Positions 1 to 20,000 of a stretch of DNA of 64,000 nucleotides are shown piece after piece; within the stretch, counting starts at the first letter, position 1; the number at the start of each line of letters is the position of its first letter. Under the pieces are notes generated by a model. It saw nothing but the letters and a program-made list of their open reading frames with translations. It searched no databases and was not told the origin of the DNA. Made by a program: the position numbers and the translations under genes. The stretch spans positions 3,934,501 to 3,998,500 of the forward strand of contig NZ_CP077073.1 in assembly GCF_019139535.1 (NCBI RefSeq). Direction: 5' to 3'. The DNA is from Pseudomonas muyukensis. GTDB taxonomy: Bacteria > Pseudomonadota > Gammaproteobacteria > Pseudomonadales > Pseudomonadaceae.

Positions 1-306
1 ACCACCTACCGCCTGCCGGGTGCGTTCAACCGCATGACCGTGGGCGGCAACATCTCCTGGCAGAGCAAGATCTACTACGACACCACCCTGGGTTACGCGC
101 CCAACGCCATCGACGCCCACTTCGAGCAGAAGCCCTACACCCTGGTGGGGCTGATGGCCGCGTATGACTTCAGCGACAACCTGCGTGGCAACCTCAACGT
201 GAACAACCTCACCGACCGCAAGTACTTCAGCGGCATGGGCAGCTACACCTCGACCTTCTACGGCGAACCGCGCAACATCATGGCGAGCTTGAAATACTCG
301 TTCTGA
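1..306 (+). CDS. fpvA: TonB-dependent ferripyoverdine receptor, C-terminal fragment
   Basis: The reading frame is open from the first base and stops at 304-306, giving the last 101 residues of an outer-membrane beta-barrel. The segment has alternating amphipathic strands, the NLNVNNLTDRKYF signature typical of the end of siderophore receptors, and a C-terminal Phe (KYSF) as required for barrel insertion. The full protein would import a ferric siderophore using TonB energy. Its position at the far end of a pyoverdine NRPS operon matches fpvA in P. putida-group genomes, where the receptor, an esterase and the NRPS genes are neighbours. The receptor family is clear; ferripyoverdine as ligand is inferred from context. 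The N-terminal plug and any signalling domain lie outside the window. Confidence 0.8.
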   Translation, partial: TTYRLPGAFNRMTVGGNISWQSKIYYDTTLGYAPNAIDAHFEQKPYTLVGLMAAYDFSDNLRGNLNVNNLTDRKYFSGMGSYTSTFYGEPRNIMASLKYSF

Positions 307-325
307 GGCTTCAGGCAAAATGAAA

Positions 326-359
326 GGCGGTGGACCTGTGGGTCTACCGCCTTTTTTTT
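326..359 (+). terminator. Rho-independent terminator after fpvA
   Basis: An 11-bp stem (GGCGGTGGACC / GGTCTACCGCC, one G-U pair) closes a TGTG loop and is followed by seven to eight T residues. It starts 20 bp after the fpvA stop. The other side is fairly A-rich on the plus strand (caaaatgaaa), so it may also stop the convergent esterase/NRPS transcript. Confidence 0.9.
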
Positions 360-396
360 ATGCATGGTCAACTTGGCACCAGGCGCTGCCGATGTG

Positions 397-454
397 CGCC
401 GGCAAGCCGGCTCCTGCGGGTTGCAGGAGCCAACCTGGCTGGCGAACCAGGCGC
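397..454. repeat. REP/BIME pair between fpvA and the esterase
   Basis: Two inverted REP-like palindromes face each other: one centred on CGCCGGCAAGCCGGCTCCTGC and one on GCAGGAGCC followed by CTGGCTGGCGAACCAG. They belong to the same family as the other REPs in this window. This is the only content of the gap between the receptor terminator and the esterase stop. Confidence 0.7.
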
Positions 455-468
455 CGGGGTGGATCGCA

Positions 469-1425
469 CTAACGGTTCCAGGCAGCATTCAAGTCGGCGC
501 ACAAGGCCTGGTAGATGACAGCGACCTCGCTGACCACACTCCCCAGGCGCAGGAAGTCATGGGTCAACCCAGGGTAGTCGCGCACGGTCACCGGCACCCC
601 GGCCGCGCGCAGGTGCTCGGCATAGGCGCGCCCCTCGTCCACCAGCGGGTCATGCCCGGCCAGGGCGATCACCGTCGGTGCCAGCGCCGCGGGAACCGTG
701 CCCAGCAACGGCGAAAAACGCGGGTCCTGGCGGTCCTCCACGGTCCTGGCGTAGTGGTTGTAGAACCAATCCAGAGTGTCGCTCTCGAGCAGGTAGCCCT
801 CGGCGAACAACTCCATCGAGGCGCTGCGCCGCGAGGCGTCGGCCACCGGGTAGCACAGCACCTGCACGCGCGGCTGCAGGCCCTGCCCAGTAGCGGCCGC
901 CCCCGCGGCCAGCACGCAGGCCAAGGTGGCCCCCACGCTGTCGCCGGCGAAGGCTACCCGCTCCAGGTCCACGCCCAGGGCCTGAGCCTGGCCGGCCAGC
1001 CAGGCCAGCACATCTTCGCCATCCTCCAACGGCTGCGGGAAACGGTGCTCCGGCGCCAGGCGATAACCCACCGAAAGCACCGCGCAGTCGGCACCGGCGG
1101 CGAACTCGCGGCAGACCCCGTCATGGGAGTCGAGGCTGCCCACCACGTAGCCGCCACCATGGAAGTACACCAGCAGCGGCAGTCGCTCACCGGCGCGCCG
1201 TTGCGGGCGGTAGAGGCGCGAGGACAAGACCGCGCCATCGCGGCTGACGCAGCTCAGGGCCTGGCTGTCGATACCGGCCGGCAGCGGCCAGCGCAGTTGC
1301 TCGGTGGTCTTGTCGAACAGCGCCCGCGCCTGTGCGGGCGCTAGTTGGTGAAACGGCAGGTCGAGGGGGCCACGGGCCTGCTCGGCCAGGTCGAGAAAAT
1401 CGCCGAGATCGGGATGCAGGGACAT
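469..1425 (-). CDS. alpha/beta hydrolase, HSL-type esterase, last gene of the NRPS operon
   Basis: A 318-residue alpha/beta hydrolase of the hormone-sensitive-lipase family. It has the oxyanion-hole motif HGGG (YFHGGGYVVG, about residue 85), the nucleophile elbow GDSVG (about 160), the acid in GHDPLVDEG and the catalytic His in GLTHDF near the C-terminus. No signal peptide is seen, so it is probably cytoplasmic. It lies 71 bp downstream of the last NRPS gene, in the same direction, and a lipase/esterase gene occupies the same place in P. putida pyoverdine loci. Because that last NRPS lacks a thioesterase domain, a role in releasing or trimming the peptide is possible, but this is inference. 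The ATG at 1425 is preferred; an in-frame TTG at 1440 is the alternative. Confidence 0.85.
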   Translation of the reverse strand: MSLHPDLGDFLDLAEQARGPLDLPFHQLAPAQARALFDKTTEQLRWPLPAGIDSQALSCVSRDGAVLSSRLYRPQRRAGERLPLLVYFHGGGYVVGSLDSHDGVCREFAAGADCAVLSVGYRLAPEHRFPQPLEDGEDVLAWLAGQAQALGVDLERVAFAGDSVGATLACVLAAGAAATGQGLQPRVQVLCYPVADASRRSASMELFAEGYLLESDTLDWFYNHYARTVEDRQDPRFSPLLGTVPAALAPTVIALAGHDPLVDEGRAYAEHLRAAGVPVTVRDYPGLTHDFLRLGSVVSEVAVIYQALCADLNAAWNR

Positions 1426-1455
1426 GTCATGGAGTTCCAATCAGAAAATGAAGGG

Positions 1456-1486
1456 GGCGTGACGGCCACGCAGCCGCCGTCACGCC
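1456..1486. other. perfect 10-bp inverted repeat between NRPS and esterase genes
   Basis: GGCGTGACGG and CCGTCACGCC form a perfect 10-bp stem with an 11-nt loop. It lies in the short gap between the last NRPS stop (1497) and the esterase start. Only a weak T-rich run follows on the minus strand, so it may be a partial terminator or an mRNA-processing hairpin that lowers esterase expression relative to the NRPS genes. Confidence 0.5.
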
Positions 1487-1496
1487 TGGCGCCGAA

Positions 1497-10634
<9,138 letters not shown>

Positions 10635-10647
10635 ACCCAGATCCTCA

Positions 10648-13600
10648 TTAGGAAATTAGCTTTTCAAGTTCATCTCCTGTTAAACGTTTGAGTGCTTCCA
10701 GAGATTTAGCCAATTCATCCTCCACCGGCGCGTGATCGTCCTGCAGGGCTTGTACCACCTCGGCGAACGCCCCCAGCACAGAGGCCTGGAACAGCTCGCG
10801 CAGCGGCACCTCCAGGCCCAGTTGCTCACGCACCCGGACCACCACCTGGGTCGCCAGCAGCGAGTGCCCGCCCAGGCCGAAGAAGTCGTCATCCAGCCCG
10901 ACCCGCTGCACCTGCAGGACCTCCTGCCAGATCGCTGCCAGCTGCTGCTCCAGCGGCGAGGCCGGCGCCAGCCAGGGGCGCTGCGCCTGTTCGGCGTCGA
11001 ACGCCGGCAAGGCCTTGCGGTCGAGCTTGCCGTTGGCGGTCAGCGGCCATTGCGCGACGAACATCATCCGTCCCGGCACCATGTAGTCCGGCAGGCTCTG
11101 CTGCAAGGTACGGCGCAGTTGCTCGAGGCGTTCGCGCTCGGCGCCTGGCGCCACCGGCGCATCAGCCGCGGCGATCAGGTAGGCGCCCAGTTGCGGGCCG
11201 CTGGCGCTGTCGAGCACCAGCACCAGCGATTCGCGCACCGTTTCCAGTGCATCCAGGCGCTCCTGGATCTCGCCCAGTTCGATACGGAAACCGCGGATCT
11301 TCACTTGATGGTCGATGCGCCCGGTGTACTCGACACTGCCATCGGCGCAGAACCGCGCCAGGTCGCCAGTACGGTACAAACGCTGGCCCGGCGCGCCGAA
11401 CGGGTCGGGCACGAAGCGGCTGGCGCTGAGCCCACCGCGGTTCAGGTAACCCCGCGCCAGCCCGGCCTGGCCGACATACAACTCACCCACGCAGCCGCGC
11501 GGCACCGGGTTGAGCTGGCCGTCGAGCACATACCAGCTCAGGTCGCGGATCGGCAGGCCGATCGGGCTGCCGGGCACCTGCAAGTCCTCACGCGACAGCG
11601 GCCGGTAGGTCACGTGCACCGTGGTTTCGGTGATGCCGTACATGTTGACCAGGCGCGGCGAGCGATCGCCGAAACGCTCGAACCAAGGCGCCAGGCTGCG
11701 CACCTCCAGCGCTTCGCCACCGAATACCACATGGCGCAGGGCCAGTTCCGGCCGCGTGCGCGCCGGTGCGCAGGCCACCTGCATCAAGGCCTTGAACGCC
11801 GAAGGCGTCTGGTTCAATACCGTCACCCGCTCGCGGGCGAGCAACGCCAGGAACGCCTCTGGGTCGCGGCAGGTCTGCTGCGGCACGATCACCAGGCGCC
11901 CGCCATGCAGCAGCGCACCGAAGATCTCCCATACCGAGAAGTCGAAGGCGAAGGAGTGGAACAGCGTCCAGCTGTCGCGGTGATCGAAGGCGAACTCATC
12001 GGCGGTGGCGGCGAACAGGCGCAGCACGTTGCCATGGGCCAGCAAGGTGCCCTTGGGCCGACCGGTGGAGCCGGAGGTGTAGATCACATAGGCCAGGTTG
12101 TCCGCCTGCAGCGCCACCTCAGGGTTGTGCTCGGCGCCACCGGCCAGAGCGTCGATGGCCAAGCTGCGCACGCCGGCAGGCAGCGCCAGGCCCGGCAGCA
12201 GGTGGGCCTGGCCGAGCAACAGGGCGATGCCGCTGTCCTCGATCATGTAGGCCAGGCGATCCTGCGGGTAATGCGGGTCGAGCGGTACGTAGGCGGCGCC
12301 GGCCTTGAGAATCGCCAGCAAGCCGACCAGCAGGTCCGGATGGCGCTCGCTGACCAGGCCGACCCGGCAATCCAGGCCGACGCCCAGTGCGCGCAACTGG
12401 TGGGCCAGACGGTTGGCCCGCAGGTTGAGCTCACGGTAGCTGAGCTGCTGGTCGTCGAGGCTGACCGCGATGGCATCGCCATCGCGGGCCACCTGGGCTT
12501 CGAACAGCGCCGGCAGGCTGCCGTGCACCGGGAACGGGGTCGGCTGCGGATTCCACTGGGCGATGCTGGCCTGGCGCTGGGCCGGGGTTTCCAGCGCCAA
12601 CTCGCCCAGGCGCTGCCGCGGTTCGGCGACAATGGCCCCAAGCAACTGCTCGAAGTGCATCAGCAGGCGTTCGGCCGTGGCCGCCTCGAACAGGTCGGTG
12701 GCGTAGTTGAGGTTGACGTGCAACCCGTCCGCGGCCAGCGCGGTGGTCAGGGTCAGGTCGAACTGGGCATCCTGGCTCTCCCAGGCCACCGGCTCGACGC
12801 GCAGCCCCAGCTCGGCCTGCCCTGCCCCATCCGCCGCTTCGCTGCGGTGGTTGAACATCACCTGGAACAGCGGGCTGTGGCTCATGCTGCGTTGCGGATG
12901 CAATGCCTCGACCAGTTGCTCGAACGGCAAGTCCTGGTGCGCCTGGGCGCCTACCGCGGCCTCGCGCACCTGGGCCAGCAGTTGCACGAACGACTGCTGC
13001 GGGTCGACCTCGGCGCGCAGCACCTGGGTGTTGACGAAGAAGCCGATCAGGCGCTCGGTCTCGGGCCGGTTGCGATTGGCCACCGGCACGCCGACGCGAA
13101 TGTCGCGCTCGCCGCTGTAGCGCGCCAGCAAGGCCTGGAACGCGGCCAGCAGCACCATGAAGGGCGTGGCCTCGTGCTGACGGGCCAGGTCGTGCACGGC
13201 CCGCCCCAGATCGGTGGCAAAACGCCGCGCCAGGCGCGCGCCCTGGTAGCTGCGGGTCGCCGGCCGTGGCCGGTCGCTGGGCAAGCTCAGCACCGGCTGC
13301 GCCTGGCCCAGGCGCTGCAGCCAGTAGGCCAGTTGCCGCTCGCGCTCGCCGGCCTCCATCCAGTGCCGCTGCCAGATCGCATAGTCGCTGTACTGCACCG
13401 CCAACGCCGGCAGTTGCGCCGGCACCTGGCGCACCTCGGCGGCGTACAGGGCCACCAGTTCCTCGACCATCACCTGCATCGAACGGGCATCGGAAACGAT
13501 ATGGTGCTGGGTCAGGACCAGCACGTGGTCATCCTCGGCCAGGCGCAGCAGCTTGACGCGCAGCAGCGGCCCGCGGGCCAGGTCGAACAACTCGCGGGTC

Positions 13601-14049
13601 TGCTCCTGGATGTAGGCCTTGAGCGCCTGCTCCTCGGTCTGGCCCGGGGCACGGGGCAGGTCCAGCCGATCGAGCAACAGGTTGGCCTGGGCATCGATCA
13701 CCTGGCAGGTGCCCTCGCTGTCCTGCACCAGGCGGGTGCGCAGCGTCGCGTGACGCTCGGCCAGGCGCGTCAGCGCCTGTTGCAGGGCAGCGGCTTGCAG
13801 CGCGCCGCGCAGGCGCAGCGCGGTGGGGATGTGGTAGGCCGCGCTGTGCGGATCGAGCTGCCAGAGGAACCACTGGCGCTCCTGGGCGAAGGACAGCGGC
13901 AGGCGCTCGAAGCCGGCGCTCACCGGCGGGATCGGCAGGTTGGCCAGGGTCACGCCTTCGGCCTGCATCTTTTCCAGGTACAGCCGGCGCTTGTCCAGCG
14001 GCAGCAGGATCACGCGCTGGGCAATCTTCAATGCCATGTCCCGATCCAT
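10648..14049 (-). CDS. pyoverdine NRPS, single module C-A(Thr)-T
   Basis: A 1133-residue single-module synthetase: LCL-type C domain about 30-470 (HHIVSDA near 183, with Arg instead of Trp after it), A domain 490-1010 (core YTSGSTGRPKG near 655), T domain with GGHS near 1060. The pocket residues read DFWNVGMVHK, close to the standard Thr code. No E domain is present and the carrier has GGHS rather than GGDS, so an L-residue is passed to the next LCL C domain, as seen in the following protein. GTG at 14052 and ATG at 14049 overlap the stop of the preceding NRPS; the ATG lies 7 nt after GGAGG and is chosen. Tight overlap indicates translational coupling. Confidence 0.9.
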   Translation of the reverse strand: MDRDMALKIAQRVILLPLDKRRLYLEKMQAEGVTLANLPIPPVSAGFERLPLSFAQERQWFLWQLDPHSAAYHIPTALRLRGALQAAALQQALTRLAERHATLRTRLVQDSEGTCQVIDAQANLLLDRLDLPRAPGQTEEQALKAYIQEQTRELFDLARGPLLRVKLLRLAEDDHVLVLTQHHIVSDARSMQVMVEELVALYAAEVRQVPAQLPALAVQYSDYAIWQRHWMEAGERERQLAYWLQRLGQAQPVLSLPSDRPRPATRSYQGARLARRFATDLGRAVHDLARQHEATPFMVLLAAFQALLARYSGERDIRVGVPVANRNRPETERLIGFFVNTQVLRAEVDPQQSFVQLLAQVREAAVGAQAHQDLPFEQLVEALHPQRSMSHSPLFQVMFNHRSEAADGAGQAELGLRVEPVAWESQDAQFDLTLTTALAADGLHVNLNYATDLFEAATAERLLMHFEQLLGAIVAEPRQRLGELALETPAQRQASIAQWNPQPTPFPVHGSLPALFEAQVARDGDAIAVSLDDQQLSYRELNLRANRLAHQLRALGVGLDCRVGLVSERHPDLLVGLLAILKAGAAYVPLDPHYPQDRLAYMIEDSGIALLLGQAHLLPGLALPAGVRSLAIDALAGGAEHNPEVALQADNLAYVIYTSGSTGRPKGTLLAHGNVLRLFAATADEFAFDHRDSWTLFHSFAFDFSVWEIFGALLHGGRLVIVPQQTCRDPEAFLALLARERVTVLNQTPSAFKALMQVACAPARTRPELALRHVVFGGEALEVRSLAPWFERFGDRSPRLVNMYGITETTVHVTYRPLSREDLQVPGSPIGLPIRDLSWYVLDGQLNPVPRGCVGELYVGQAGLARGYLNRGGLSASRFVPDPFGAPGQRLYRTGDLARFCADGSVEYTGRIDHQVKIRGFRIELGEIQERLDALETVRESLVLVLDSASGPQLGAYLIAAADAPVAPGAERERLEQLRRTLQQSLPDYMVPGRMMFVAQWPLTANGKLDRKALPAFDAEQAQRPWLAPASPLEQQLAAIWQEVLQVQRVGLDDDFFGLGGHSLLATQVVVRVREQLGLEVPLRELFQASVLGAFAEVVQALQDDHAPVEDELAKSLEALKRLTGDELEKLIS

Positions 14050-17000
14050 CACAGCGCCTCCATTTCATCGAGCAAGGCGTCGAGCCGGTCGAGTTTGCCG
14101 CTGTCGAGCGCCGGACCGCCATCGGCCAGTTGTTCGACGAAGTGCTCCAGCTGCGGATGCTGGAAGAGAGTCTGCGCAGTCAATTTCATACCTAGCTCAA
14201 GTTGGATCCTCGAGACCGCGCTCACCACCAGCAACGAGTGGCCGCCCAGTTCGAAGAAGTTGTCGTTCAGGCCAACGCGCGGCACCTGCAGCACGTCCTG
14301 CCAGATGGCCGCCACCTGGCAGGCCAGTGGCGAAGTCGGCGGCACATGGCCGACAGTGCGCGGCAGGCTGTCCAGGCCAGGCAAGGCCTTGCGGTCGAGC
14401 TTGCCGTTGGGGGTCAGCGGCAGGCACTCGAGGAACAGCACATGGCCGGGCACCATGTAGTCGGGCAACTGCTGGCGCAGCTCCTGGCGCAGCCGCTCGG
14501 CCAACGCCCGGCGCTCGTCGGCGACCGCGGCCACCACATAGGCCACCAACTCGGCGCCACGGGGGCCGGCCAGGGCCAGCACCGCGCATTCGCGCACGGC
14601 CTGCAGACGCCCCAGGCGTGCCTCGATCTCGCCCAGCTCGATGCGGAAACCGCGGATCTTCACCTGGTGGTCGAGGCGGCCGATGTACGTCAGCTCGCCG
14701 TCGTCGCGATAGCGGCACAGGTCGCTGGTCCGGTACAGCCGCCCACCGGGTTCGCCGAACGGGTCGGGGATGAATCGCTCGGCGGTCAACCCAGGGCGCC
14801 CGAGGTAGCCACGGGTGACGCCGGCACCGGCCAGCATCAGCTCCGCCGCGCCGCCCAGGGGCGCTGGTTGCAACTGGCTGTCGAGCAGATAGGCCTGGGT
14901 ATTGCCCAACGGCCGGCCGATGCTCGGCGTGCCGCCGGCCTGGCGCTGGGTCCAGGTGGAATAGGTGGTGTCCTCGGACGGGCCATACAGGTCATAGACC
15001 CGCTCGATGCCCGGCAGGGCGTACAGCTCATCCACCAGCGCCTGGCGCAATGGCTCGCCGGCCAGGTTGACGATCCGCACACTCGGCGGGATCTGCCCGG
15101 CGCGTGCCAGCGCGGCGATCGCCGATGGCACCGTGTTGACCAGGCTGACCTGATCGCGCGCGGGCAGGCTCGCCAGCTCCAAGGCGTTGCGCGCCATGAT
15201 CACCCGACCGCCGTTGGCCAGGGTGACGAACAGCTCCCACACCGACAGGTCGAAGCACACCGAGGTGGACGCCAGCACGCCCTGGATGTCCTGCTGGTCA
15301 TAGACCCCGGCCGACCAGGCGATCAACGCCGCAACGTTGCGGTGGGTGATGCTCACGCCCTTGGGCCGGCCGGTGGATCCGGAGGTGTAGATGACGTAGG
15401 CCAGGTTGTCGGCGCTCACCGGGACCGCCAGGTCCTCGCACTCGGCCTGCTCGGCCGGCGCCTGGGCCGGCACCTCGAGCACCGCCACGCCCGCAGGGAC
15501 CTGCAACTGGCCAAGCACCTCGGCCTGGCTGAGCAGCACCTTGGCCTGGCTGTCCTCGAGCATGTAGGCCACACGCTCGGCCGGATAGTCCGGGTCCAGC
15601 GGTACATAGGCGCCACCGGCCTTGAGTACCGCCAGCAGCGCCACCAGCAGCTCGGCGCCGCGCGGCAGCGCCACGCCGACCCGCACTTCCGCGCCGACGC
15701 CAAGCGCCACCAGGCGCCGCGCCAGGTGGTTGGCCCGCTGGTTCAGCGCCGCGTAGCTCAAGCACTGCTCACCGGCGACCAGGGCGACAGCCTCGGCACG
15801 CACGCGCACCTGCGCCTCGAAGTGCTGATGGATGCAACGCTCGCCGGCAAACGCCAGGCGATTGTCGTTGCGCTCGCACAGCAGCAGGCCGCGCTCGTGC
15901 TCGCCGAGCATGTCCAGTTCACCCAGCGGCCGCAATGGCTCGTCGAGCATGCCCTGGAGCAGCTGCTGCAGGTGCCCGGCCATCGCAGCGATGGTCGCCT
16001 CGGTGAACGCGGCATGCTGGTGATTGAACTGCAACGTCACCTGCCCCTCGTGTTGCGAGACCAGCAAGGTCAGCGGGTAGTGGGTCTGTTCCCGGCTGTT
16101 CAGCGCACCGAAGCGCAGGGTGTCACTGCTGCCCTGGGCCAGCGCCTGCGACACCGGGTAGTTCTCGAATACCAGGATGCTGTCGAACAACGGCTCGCCG
16201 CTGCGCCCGGCCCAGCGCTGGATCTCGAACAGCGGGGTGTGCTCGTGTTCGCGCAGGTCGAGGTTGCGCGCCTGCACCGCTTGCAGCCATTGCGCCACCG
16301 GCAGCTGCGCCGGCGGTGTCGCCACCACCGGCAGGGTGTTGATGAACAGCCCCAGTTGCCGCTCGGCATCGACCAGCTCCACCGGGCGCCCGGCCACCGT
16401 GGCCCCGAAGGTCACGCAGGCCTGGCCGCTGTAGCGCTGCAACAGGACCAGCCAGGCGGCCTGGATCAAGGTGTTGAAGGTGATCTTCTGCTCGCGGCTG
16501 AAGGCTTGCAGGCGCTCGCCCAGGGTTGCCGCCAGCTCCAGGCGGAACTCGCCCTGCCCGGCCGGCGCATCCGCGCGGCCGGCGACGGCCAGGCGCGTGG
16601 GCTCGACCAGCTCACGCAGCTGTTCGCGCCAGAACGCTTCGCTGGCCTGGGCGTCGCGCCCCTGCAGCCAGGCGATGTAGTCGCGGTAACGGGCCACCGA
16701 TGCCGAGGGTTGCTCCCCTCGATAGCGTTGCAGGACCTGGCCCATCAACTGCGAGTTGCTCCAGCCGTCCATCAAAATATGGTGGCTGGTGTAGATCAGC
16801 TGGTGGCGCTGTTCGTCGCAGCGCACCAGCAACAGGCGCAGCAACGGTGCCCGAGAAAGGTCGAAGCCCTGCGCGCGTTGCGCCTCGGCCAGCTCGGCCA
16901 AGGCCTGGGCCTGGTCGGCACGCCCGCGCCAGTCGAGCACCTGGAACGGCAAGTCCACCTGGCGGCGCACCCGCTGCAATGGCCGGGCCAGATCGCCCTG

Positions 17001-20000
17001 CCAGATGAAATCGCTGCGCAGGATGTCCTGGGCATCCAGGGTCTGCTGCCAGGCCTGGCCGAAGCGCTGCTCGTCCAGGCCGAACACCTCGACGCTCATC
17101 TGGTTCACATAACTGCCGGCCGCTTGCCCGTCCAGGCTATGGAACAGCATGCCGGCCTGCATCGGCGACAGTGGGTAGAGGTCTTCGCAGTTGCGCGCAT
17201 CCAGCGCCAACGCATCGAGCTGCGCCTGGTCGAGGCCGGCCAGGGGCAGGTCCGAAGGGGTGAAGGCGCGGTTGCCAGCATCGCTGCAGTGCGCCACCAC
17301 CTGCACCAGCTCGGCGACGTAGTCGTCTGCCAGGCGCTGCATCAGCGCCGGGTCGAACATCTGCTCGCTGAACGTCCAGCCGATGCTCAGCGCGCCCTCG
17401 TAGATACGCCCGTTGACCAGCAGCCAGTTGCCCAGCGGCGAGCCTTCGGCCTGTTCAGCGCCGCGTGCCTCGCCGGTGGGCAGGAACAGCGGCGTCTGTT
17501 CGCCGAAACTGCTGTCGAACTGGCCCATGTAGTTGAAGGTGATCCGCGGTACCGGCAAGGACGCCAGTAGCGCCTGGTCCTCGGCTTCGCCCAGGTAGCG
17601 CAGCAGGCCATGGCCCAGGCCCTTGTCGGGAATGGCGCGCAGTTGCTCCTTGACCCCCTTGACCGTCTCGCCCAGCGACTCATGGGCGGTCAGGCGCACC
17701 GGGAACAGGCTGGTGAACCAGCCCAGGGTGCGGGTCAGGTCGATGTCATCGAACAGCGCTTCGCGGCCATGCCCCTCGAGCTGGATCAGCGTGTCGGCAC
17801 GCCCGGTCCAGCGGCTGACGACCCGCGCCAAAGCGGCCAGCAGCAGGTCGTTGACCTGCGTGCGGTAAGCGGCCGAGGCCTCTTGCAGCAAGCGTCGGGT
17901 GGCCTCGCTGTCAAGTCGGGCGCTGACGCTGTGGACATGCCGGCCGTCCAGCGAGGCGTCGGCGCGTAGGCAAGGCAGGTCGGTGTCCAGCCCTTCGAGC
18001 TGGCCACGCCAGTAGGCGCCCTGCGCTCGCAGCGCGGCGCTGCGGGCATGGCGCTGCATGCGCTCGCCCCAGGCCTGCAGCGAACTGGTCCGCGCCGGCA
18101 GCGCCGGCGCTTGCCCCGCCAATGCCGTGGCATAGGCTGCGGACAAGTCTTCGAACAGAATCCGCCACGACACGCCGTCGATCACCAGGTGGTGCACCAC
18201 CAGCAGCAGCCGCTGGGTATCCGGCAACTGCAGCAGCACGGCCTTGAGCAGCGGGCCGTGGCTCAGGTCAAGGCTTGCCTGGGCCTGGGCCGCCGCCACT
18301 TCCAGCGCCGCCAGGTCGGCCACCGGCACCACCTGCAGCACCGGCTGCGCCGCCCAGGCCTGCTGTTGCGCCTGCTGCGAGCGGTAGGCGGCCTGCCACT
18401 GGCCCTGCTCTTGGGTAAAGCCCAGGCGCAGCGCATCATGGTGCAGCACCAGCGCCTGCAGGGCCTGCTCCAGGGCAGCTTGCTCGAGCGCCGCGGCCGG
18501 CTTGAGCAGGATCGACTGGTTCCAGTGATGGCGGGCCGGCAGCGGCATTTCGAAGAAATGCGCCTGGATCGGCAGCAACGGCACCGCGCCGGTCGCCGGC
18601 GCCTGGTCGATCTGCTGCACTGGCGCCGCCTGCTCGATGACCGCCGCCAGGCCTTGCACGGTCTGATGCTCGAACAACTGCTTGGGGGTGAAGCGGATGC
18701 CCTGGGCCCGTGCCCGGCTGACCACCTGGATCGAGACGATCGAATCGCCGCCGAGTTCGAAGAAGTTGTCGCCGCGCCCTACTGGCGCGCACCTGAGCAC
18801 TTGCTGCCAGATGGCCGCCAGCTGGTTTTCCAGGGCTCCCTGGGGGGCGACGAAGGCTTGCGTGGACACCGCCTCGACCTCGGGCAGGGCCTTGCGCTCG
18901 AGCTTGCCATTGGGGCTTAACGGCATGCGCTCGAGCACCACGAACTGCGCCGGGACCATATAGTCAGGCAGGTTGTCCTGCAGGTGGCGCTCGACGCTGG
19001 CGCGCCAGTCGCCGACGTCAGCGGCCAGCACCAGGTAGGCCACCAGGCGTTGCTGGCGGGCCAGCACCACCGCCTCGCGCACGCTCGGGTGTTCAGCCAG
19101 GCGCGCCTCGATCTCGCCCAGTTCGATACGCAGGCCGCGAATCTTCACCTGGTGGTCGATGCGCCCGGCGTATTCGATCACCCCGTCGGCGCGGTAGCGC
19201 GCCAGGTCACCGGTGCGATACAGACGCCCGGCGCCGAACGGGTTGGCGACGAAGCGCTCGGCGGTCAAGCCGGGCCGGCGGTGGTAGCCACGCGCCAACC
19301 CCTCGCCGCCCAGGTACAGCTCGCCGACCACCCCGGCCGGCAGCAGCTGCAAGCTGGCATCGAGGATCCAGGTCTGCAGGTTGGCGATCGGCTCGCCGAT
19401 CGGCACGCTGTCGGCGCCCTCGGCGCGGCAGCGCCAGTGGGTGACGTCGATGGCCGCCTCGGTGGGCCCGTACAGGTTGTACAAGCCAGCCGCCGGCAGG
19501 TGCTCGAACACCTGCGCCTGGGCTTCGACCGGCAGCGCCTCGCCACTGCAGATGATGCGCCGCAGCGTGGTGCAGGCGGCCACCGCTTGGTCCTGCATGA
19601 AGGCCTGCAGCATCGAGGGCACGAAGTGCAGCGTGGTCACCTGTTGCTCGCGGATCAGCGCCACCAGGCGCGCGGGGTCGCGGTGTTCACCCGGCTCGGC
19701 GATCACCAGGCGCGCGCCGAACATCAACGGCCAGAAGAACTCCCACACCGATACGTCGAAGCTGAACGGGGTCTTTTGCAGCACCCTGTCCGTGGCGTCC
19801 AGGCGATAGGCCTGTTGCATCCAGTTCAGCCGGTTGCTCAGGGCCAGGTGCCGGTTGCCGGCGCCTTTGGGCTTGCCGGTGGAGCCTGAGGTGTAGATCA
19901 CGTAGGCCAGGTGCTCGGGGCCCGGGCACACCTGGGGGGCGTGCTCGGGGTAGCCCTGCGGCGCCTGGTCCAGGCACAGCGTGCGCAGTTGCGCCGGCAG